NCBI GenBank assembly: GCA_038093975.1
Contig: JBBPTG010000023.1
Coordinates: 62,001 to 126,000, forward strand
Origin: Chalciporus piperatus
Taxonomy: Eukaryota; Basidiomycota; Agaricomycetes; Boletales; Boletaceae
Reading direction: 5' to 3'
DNA length: 64,000 bases
In this document: one piece after another, positions 59,899-64,000 of the stretch
Numbering within the stretch: position 1 is the first letter of the stretch
Layout: every line of letters begins with the position of its first letter
Notes under the pieces: generated by a model
Told to the model about the DNA's origin: nothing
Seen by the model: the letters and a program-made list of their open reading frames with translations, nothing else
Database searches by the model: none
Translations under genes and position numbers: made by a program

Positions 59899-62422
59899 AT
59901 GGACGCTCTCAAGTCGCTCGTGCAGCCCCTCGTCGGCGGCGCAGGAGGCTCTTCGGTCATTGACGGTATGAAGCTCGTCGTCTTGGGAGGGACGGTCGAA
60001 ACTGCGCGTAGGGTGTCTAGCTCCGCATGGTACGCATCCACTCTGGACACTCTCTACCTCGCCACTGACTCACCTCTCCCCCAGGTCTCAATTCGTCAAC
60101 TGTAAGCGCCACGCTGTCGACAACGCTTACCGCCGCAGCTGACCACCATGTCGTTTCCCATATAGCCTTCTTTTTAACAGCTTATTTCTCAGAGGAAGAC
60201 TATCCGTATGACTGGCTCATGCTCTGGCTTTCTCGTCGCCCAGAGTGGCAACGCTCCAGGGAGTTCGAGACGACCACTCGGACTTCGACCCCTGGCTTCT
60301 TAGGCACTCGCACCGCCGACAACTCGTTTGGTGACGAGGACGATGAGGGTGATGAAGATTCACCACCTGGCAAGGTCAAGACACGCGTCGTGTTCCAACC
60401 CACGCCAGACACCACGCACACCATCTTCTATAGGGGCCACTGGCTCAGAGTGCGGCGCAGCAAGAAGTCGGACGGCAGCGGTTGTGAAGTGCTCTCAATA
60501 AGGTACAGCCAGTTCTATCTTTAGAAATGACTCGTGGCAGTTCTCGCTCAACTGATACGGTCCCCGTACAGTGTTGTGGCTCGCAGCAATGCTATCCTTA
60601 AGCAGCTCGTCCTTCAAGCCAAGAAGGAGTACGAGGCCGAGGCCGTACACCGTGTCCAGATCTACTTTGCAGATTCGCACGGAAGCTGGCGTTGGACTGA
60701 CTCGCGCCACAAGCGTCCCATGTCATCCATTGTATTGAACCCAGGTGTCAAGGAGATGCTTCTGAATGATGCAAACGACTTCTTGAAGTCCGAGAAGGTA
60801 AGTCATCTGAACATGAGCTGGTATTCTCAATTGACTTTTTTTGACCCCCAGTGGTACGCCGATCGTGGTATTCCATTCCGTCGTGGGTACCTTCTCCACG
60901 GAGTTCCAGGATCTGGGAAGACGTCTCTCATTCATGCAATTGCTGGGGAGTTGATGCTTGACATTTATGTCGTGTCCTTGTCCTCGTCCTGGATAAGCGA
61001 CAGCACCCTGACCACGCTCATGGGTCGCGTTCCCGCTCGTTGCATCGTCCTTCTTGAGGATCTAGACGCGGCCTTTACACGCAGTGTCAGCCGTGATAAG
61101 AGCTCCAACGGAACTCCAGACTCGGGCAACAATAGTGGAGAGGAGAGCACGGTTCCTGAGCAACCTTCCTCTTCGCGTCACAGACGCCACAAGGAACACA
61201 TCTCAGATGTGAACACGCTGAGTTTGAGCGGTCTCCTGAATGCTTTGGATGGTGTTGCAGCTGCAGAGGGCCGCATCCTCTTCGCGTGAGTACTGGTCAT
61301 ACTTGGTTAGCTCCGAACTAACTAGAGTTACAGCACCACGAATCACCTTGAGCGCCTTGATCCCGCCCTTTCCCGTCCTGGTCGCATGGACGTATGGATC
61401 GAGTTCAAAAATGCTTCCAAGTGGCAAGCAGAGGCGCTCTTCCGCAACTTCTTCCCCTCCGCTGAGAAGGATGATGAGCCATTACTGGAAGGTGACCTTG
61501 AGGGGGTCGAGCTCCCTTCGACACCAACACCCCGGTCTCCAGCCTCGTCCCACTCGTCTACGTTGTGGTCCATGTCGCCCTCATTCTCCTCGTCCACGTT
61601 GTCCTTGGCATCTTCGGCTCGGAACTCGCAGTCACCACCTGAATCCGTAGGATCCCCGGACGGATTTGGCGCGAACAACAAGGCTCACATACCACCACCT
61701 GTTGAGGACCACATCGCTGCATGCCAGCACTCCGCGAAGCCCTTGGGCGGCGTCAAGCTTGCCCAACTTGCCAAGAAGTTCGCGGACTCGCTCCCTGACG
61801 ACGAGTTCAGTGTTGCGGCGCTGCAAGGATGTGAGTTTCTTTTCATTTTCGTGGTATGGTGACGTGTGACTATCTTGAACCTCTTTGGCGTGTGCTGGCG
61901 CGTTGGTGTGTGTGAGATTTTGCTGACATCTTTTCTTCTTCTTTCTGCCACTCGTAGACTTGCTCAGGAACAAGTCCCAACCTGAGGCTGCGGCTGAAGG
62001 CGTGCCAGCGTGGGTCGTCAGCGAGAGGGAAATGCGGGAGCGTCTCAAGAAGGAAATGGAGGCTCGTGAAATCAAGGAAAAGCTCGAAGTAAGTCCTCGG
62101 GTTCATTTCACTACTGGGCGAATGAGACACTAATCATCCTCGTTTATAGCGCGAGAAGAGGAGGAAGGAGCTCCTCGAGAAGGAGAAAGAGAAGGCTGTG
62201 TTGGAGAAGAAAGAAGCCGAGCTTTCCAAGCTCCGTCAGCAGCTCCAGGATCAGGAGAATAAGAACAAGTCCGACTCTGACAAGAAAGAGGACGAGTCTA
62301 GTTCCCCTCCTGTCCCCAAGGATGAAGACAACAGCGAGAGTGAGGACAGTGACGAAGAGAACGTCCCTCCACCCTGCAGTCCTCCCGAACCTTGGATAAC
62401 TGTCGTGGAAGGATCGAGCTGA
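59899..62422 (+). CDS. BCS1-type AAA+ ATPase
   Basis: Eight exons: 59899-60029, 60085-60101, 60166-60502, 60572-60797, 60852-61285, 61334-61830, 61958-62088, 62150-62422; 681 residues to the first stop. The BCS1 N-terminal region (about 25-230) contains a hydrophobic start and YPYDWLMLWLSRRPEW. The AAA core has Walker A GVPGSGKTS (about 260), Walker B IVLLEDLDAAF (about 305), then ATTNHLERLDPALSRPGRMD with the arginine-finger region. Two Ser-rich insertions interrupt the core and lid, and the C-terminus is a long E/K/R coiled coil with acidic repeats. Yeast Bcs1 translocates the Rieske protein across the inner membrane; Agaricomycetes have several divergent copies, so the target is uncertain. 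Exon 2 is 17 nt. The stop TGA is followed by CTAG and an open frame. Confidence 0.9.
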
Positions 62423-62728
62423 CTAGCTTCAACCCCTGCCGCGGTTGAGACGGATATCCCCGATCCTCAAACTCCTGTTCTTGTCATAGAGCCGACCGCG
62501 ACGATTCGTGAGGATGATCCTGACTCCACCGCGACGGATACCCAAGAACATACCCCCGCTGCTCAGGTCATGGTCGACTACCAGGTCCCAGTGGCAGCTT
62601 CGAACACGCTTATACTCCGCCACGCAGGCGGGTTCGGTTTGGTGTATTATATGCTGCATTTCTATTTCTTCCATTTGTACACACTCTTCTTGCACTTCAA
62701 CGTCGTCGGGCGACGCAAGCAGACCTAG
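62423..62728 (+). other. In-frame 3' extension of the BCS1-like gene after a TGA-CTA-G stop
   Basis: Directly after the TGA at 62420-62422 the same frame stays open for 101 codons to a TAG at 62726-62728. The first 65 codons are Pro/Thr/Asp/Glu-rich (TDIPDPQTPVLVIEP, ATIREDDPDST), like the preceding tail. The end is hydrophobic and aromatic (GFGLVYYMLHFYFFHLYTLF) and closes with the basic GRRKQT, as in a tail anchor. TGA followed by CTA is a context known to allow stop-codon readthrough in fungi and animals. The alternative is an intron at 62402-62449 (48 nt, GTCGTG...TTGAG, in phase) that removes the stop. A chance open frame is the third option. Confidence 0.4.
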
Positions 62729-63165
62729 TGGCCATCACACAGTCTGTTTTCGATCGTCCCTCGACAACTAACACCCAAACCCCCCACTTCCACCCCCCCC
62801 TCATCCAGTTTTGTATGCTGACGTTGTATATATCCAGGGTTTTTTTTTCCGGTCAATGTATATTGAATTCTTTTCGAACAATTGCTGACCTTGTTGACTC
62901 GCATCTAATCCCCTGCCGTGTCATTACCTCGTTATAGTCTGGTCAATTTAAACTCATTGGACCTTTTCTTTTGCCTGGTGAAGGAAAGACTCGCGTGTTT
63001 TTAGCCTCTTGACTGAGAACTTGCAAACAAACGAGAAGCGAAAACGTTTCCGGGATATGTGCATACAATGTCATACATGGTGTGAATACAAGAGTTCTCC
63101 CATCATACATCCTCAATACTTTGGTTCTAAGCTGCCTGGCGTGTCCCCGTAAATCCGAGATCCCT
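62729..63165. other. Intergenic between convergent genes
   Basis: About 440 bases, T-rich on the left, between the two 3' ends. No supported gene. Confidence 0.4.
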
Positions 63166-64000
63166 TCAGTATGCGCTGACCCCCGAGGGGAAATACTGCT
63201 TGAACAAGTCTGGATAGTGACGTTCGGCGACGTCGGGGTGACTCCTAATACGCAAAAAAAAAAAAAAAAGGCAAGATCGATGAGCACACACGCGCAAATG
63301 CATCCAAATTCTGATTCAGAATCGTGCACTCACTTGACACGTCCGATCAGGTTGACTTTGCCAGAAGGCTCGCGATCGAATTCGCCAAAGTTGACGGCTG
63401 AAGAAGGGGGAGGGGGGGAGTGAGTGAGTGAGTGGCACAGAAAGGGACTCGGAGGAGATGAAACAATGAACGCGTACAGTCTGTCGCTGAGAGATCTCCC
63501 CTCTGTTCCTTGAATTTCAGGATCTCTGGGGGGACTGAAACATAGGTTAGCACTCCACACACACACACACACAGGAAAAGAGTGGACGCACAGTCGAGGA
63601 CTTGGTCTGCGAGAAGCGCGTTGAGGCTGATGTTCTGGAAGAAGGGAACGGAGTAGCGGGGGGTTGAGCCGACTGGGGGAGAGAGGACGCGGTGGGATGT
63701 TGCGCGTGCGAGACCGCGGGTGACGAATTCGAGGGCTATTTCGTGACGGGGAGATGGGGTAAGGGGGTGTGAGCAGGGGGGATGATGGGGGGTAAGACTT
63801 ACCTTTTCCGATGTTGACGACAAAGGTGCCAGGGATGGGGGGTGCGTCGATCCATTCGCCGGAGAGGTTCTGGACTTGAAGACCGGGGTGGGGAGATGCT
63901 TGGAGGAGCTGGAGGGGGGTCAGTCGTCGATGAAGGAGCTGGAAGAGCGGGGCTTACGAATGTCAAGAAGCCTGCATCATAGTGTGGACCAACACCTTGA
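63166..64000 (-). CDS. 2-oxoglutarate/Fe(II)-dependent dioxygenase (isopenicillin-N-synthase-like), 5' end beyond window
   Basis: Visible exons on the minus strand are 63958->64000, 63803-63908, 63592-63735, 63478-63534, 63334-63397 and 63166-63244, all phase-consistent. The iron ligands are present: H-x-D in GPHYDAGFLTF and the distal His in ATSHRVLSPP. The 2-oxoglutarate-binding R-x-S follows in RYSVPFF. Between them is LQVQNLSGEWIDAPPIPGTF, typical of the family. The C-terminus HPDVAERHYPDLFKQYFP is the common end of fungal members. The N-terminal half lies outside the window. The enzyme would oxidise an unknown small molecule using oxygen and 2-oxoglutarate. Confidence 0.9.
63254..63269. 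repeat. Homopolymer A tract (16 A)
   Basis: A run of 16 A in the last intron of the dioxygenase gene (a T tract before the acceptor on the coding strand, so it also serves as a polypyrimidine tract). Confidence 0.85.
63556..63573. repeat. CA dinucleotide microsatellite
   Basis: About nine CA repeats inside an intron of the dioxygenase gene; likely length-polymorphic between strains. Confidence 0.85.

Noticed and set aside
62402..62426. 25-nt intron (GTCGTG...CTAG) as the explanation for the BCS1-like stop codon
   Set aside because: It is shorter than any credible intron here and breaks phase. Readthrough or the 48-nt intron is more plausible.
1..64000. Search for a biosynthetic cluster, mating-type locus, transposon or defence system
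   Set aside because: The genes are unrelated housekeeping and signalling genes. The RhoGAP, Galpha and dioxygenase genes are not accompanied by core biosynthetic enzymes, receptors, homeodomain proteins, transposases or terminal repeats that I can recognise.

Overview
This 64 kb window is nuclear DNA of a filamentous basidiomycete, most likely an Agaricomycete. The evidence is dense gene packing on both strands, many introns of about 45-65 nt, a DUF6593 protein, a Zn2-Cys6 regulator, a Galpha subunit, and intron-bearing nuclear tRNA genes. I reconstructed exon chains by hand. A chain was accepted when reading phase, splice sites and conserved residues agreed across every junction. There is no prophage, bacterial operon, CRISPR array or intact transposon.

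Layout, left half: MDM31/32 (minus, runs off the left edge); a decayed tandem copy of an ELL-like gene followed by the intact ELL-like gene (minus); a LIM-C1-RhoGAP regulator (plus); a BTB protein (minus); tRNA-Gln; a TPR/F-box/LRR protein of Dia2/Pof3 type (plus); an MBIP-like protein and a degenerate AAA-lid protein (minus); a single-pass membrane protein (plus); VPS53 with 18 exons (minus), divergent from a Yippee protein (plus).

Layout, right half: a GNAT acetyltransferase with a decayed copy beside it (minus); a ZCCHC9-like zinc-knuckle protein (plus); a cysteine-rich unknown (minus), divergent from an aldo-keto reductase (plus); a mitochondrial pterin dehydratase-like protein and a PWWP chromatin protein (minus); an MMTAG2-like protein (plus); a DUF6593 protein (plus); a small unknown (minus); a Zn2-Cys6 transcription factor (plus); a Dap1/MAPR haem-binding protein (plus); a Galpha subunit (minus); tRNA-Ser; a sensor-domain-like membrane protein (plus); a BCS1-type AAA ATPase (plus); and a 2-oxoglutarate/Fe(II) oxygenase running off the right edge (minus).

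The genes are mostly single-copy housekeeping and signalling genes and do not form one pathway or a biosynthetic cluster. Loose themes are mitochondrial biology (MDM31, BCS1-like, pterin dehydratase), small-G and heterotrimeric G-protein signalling (RhoGAP, Galpha), Golgi tethering (VPS53) and chromatin or transcription (ELL, MBIP, PWWP, Zn2-Cys6).

The most unusual points are these. The BCS1-like stop codon sits in the known readthrough context TGA-CTA-G and is followed by 101 open codons ending in a hydrophobic tail; a 48-nt intron is the rival explanation. About nine introns appear to use AAG as the 3' splice site. MDM31 contains a 10-nt micro-exon. Two genes each have a decayed copy on their 3' side.
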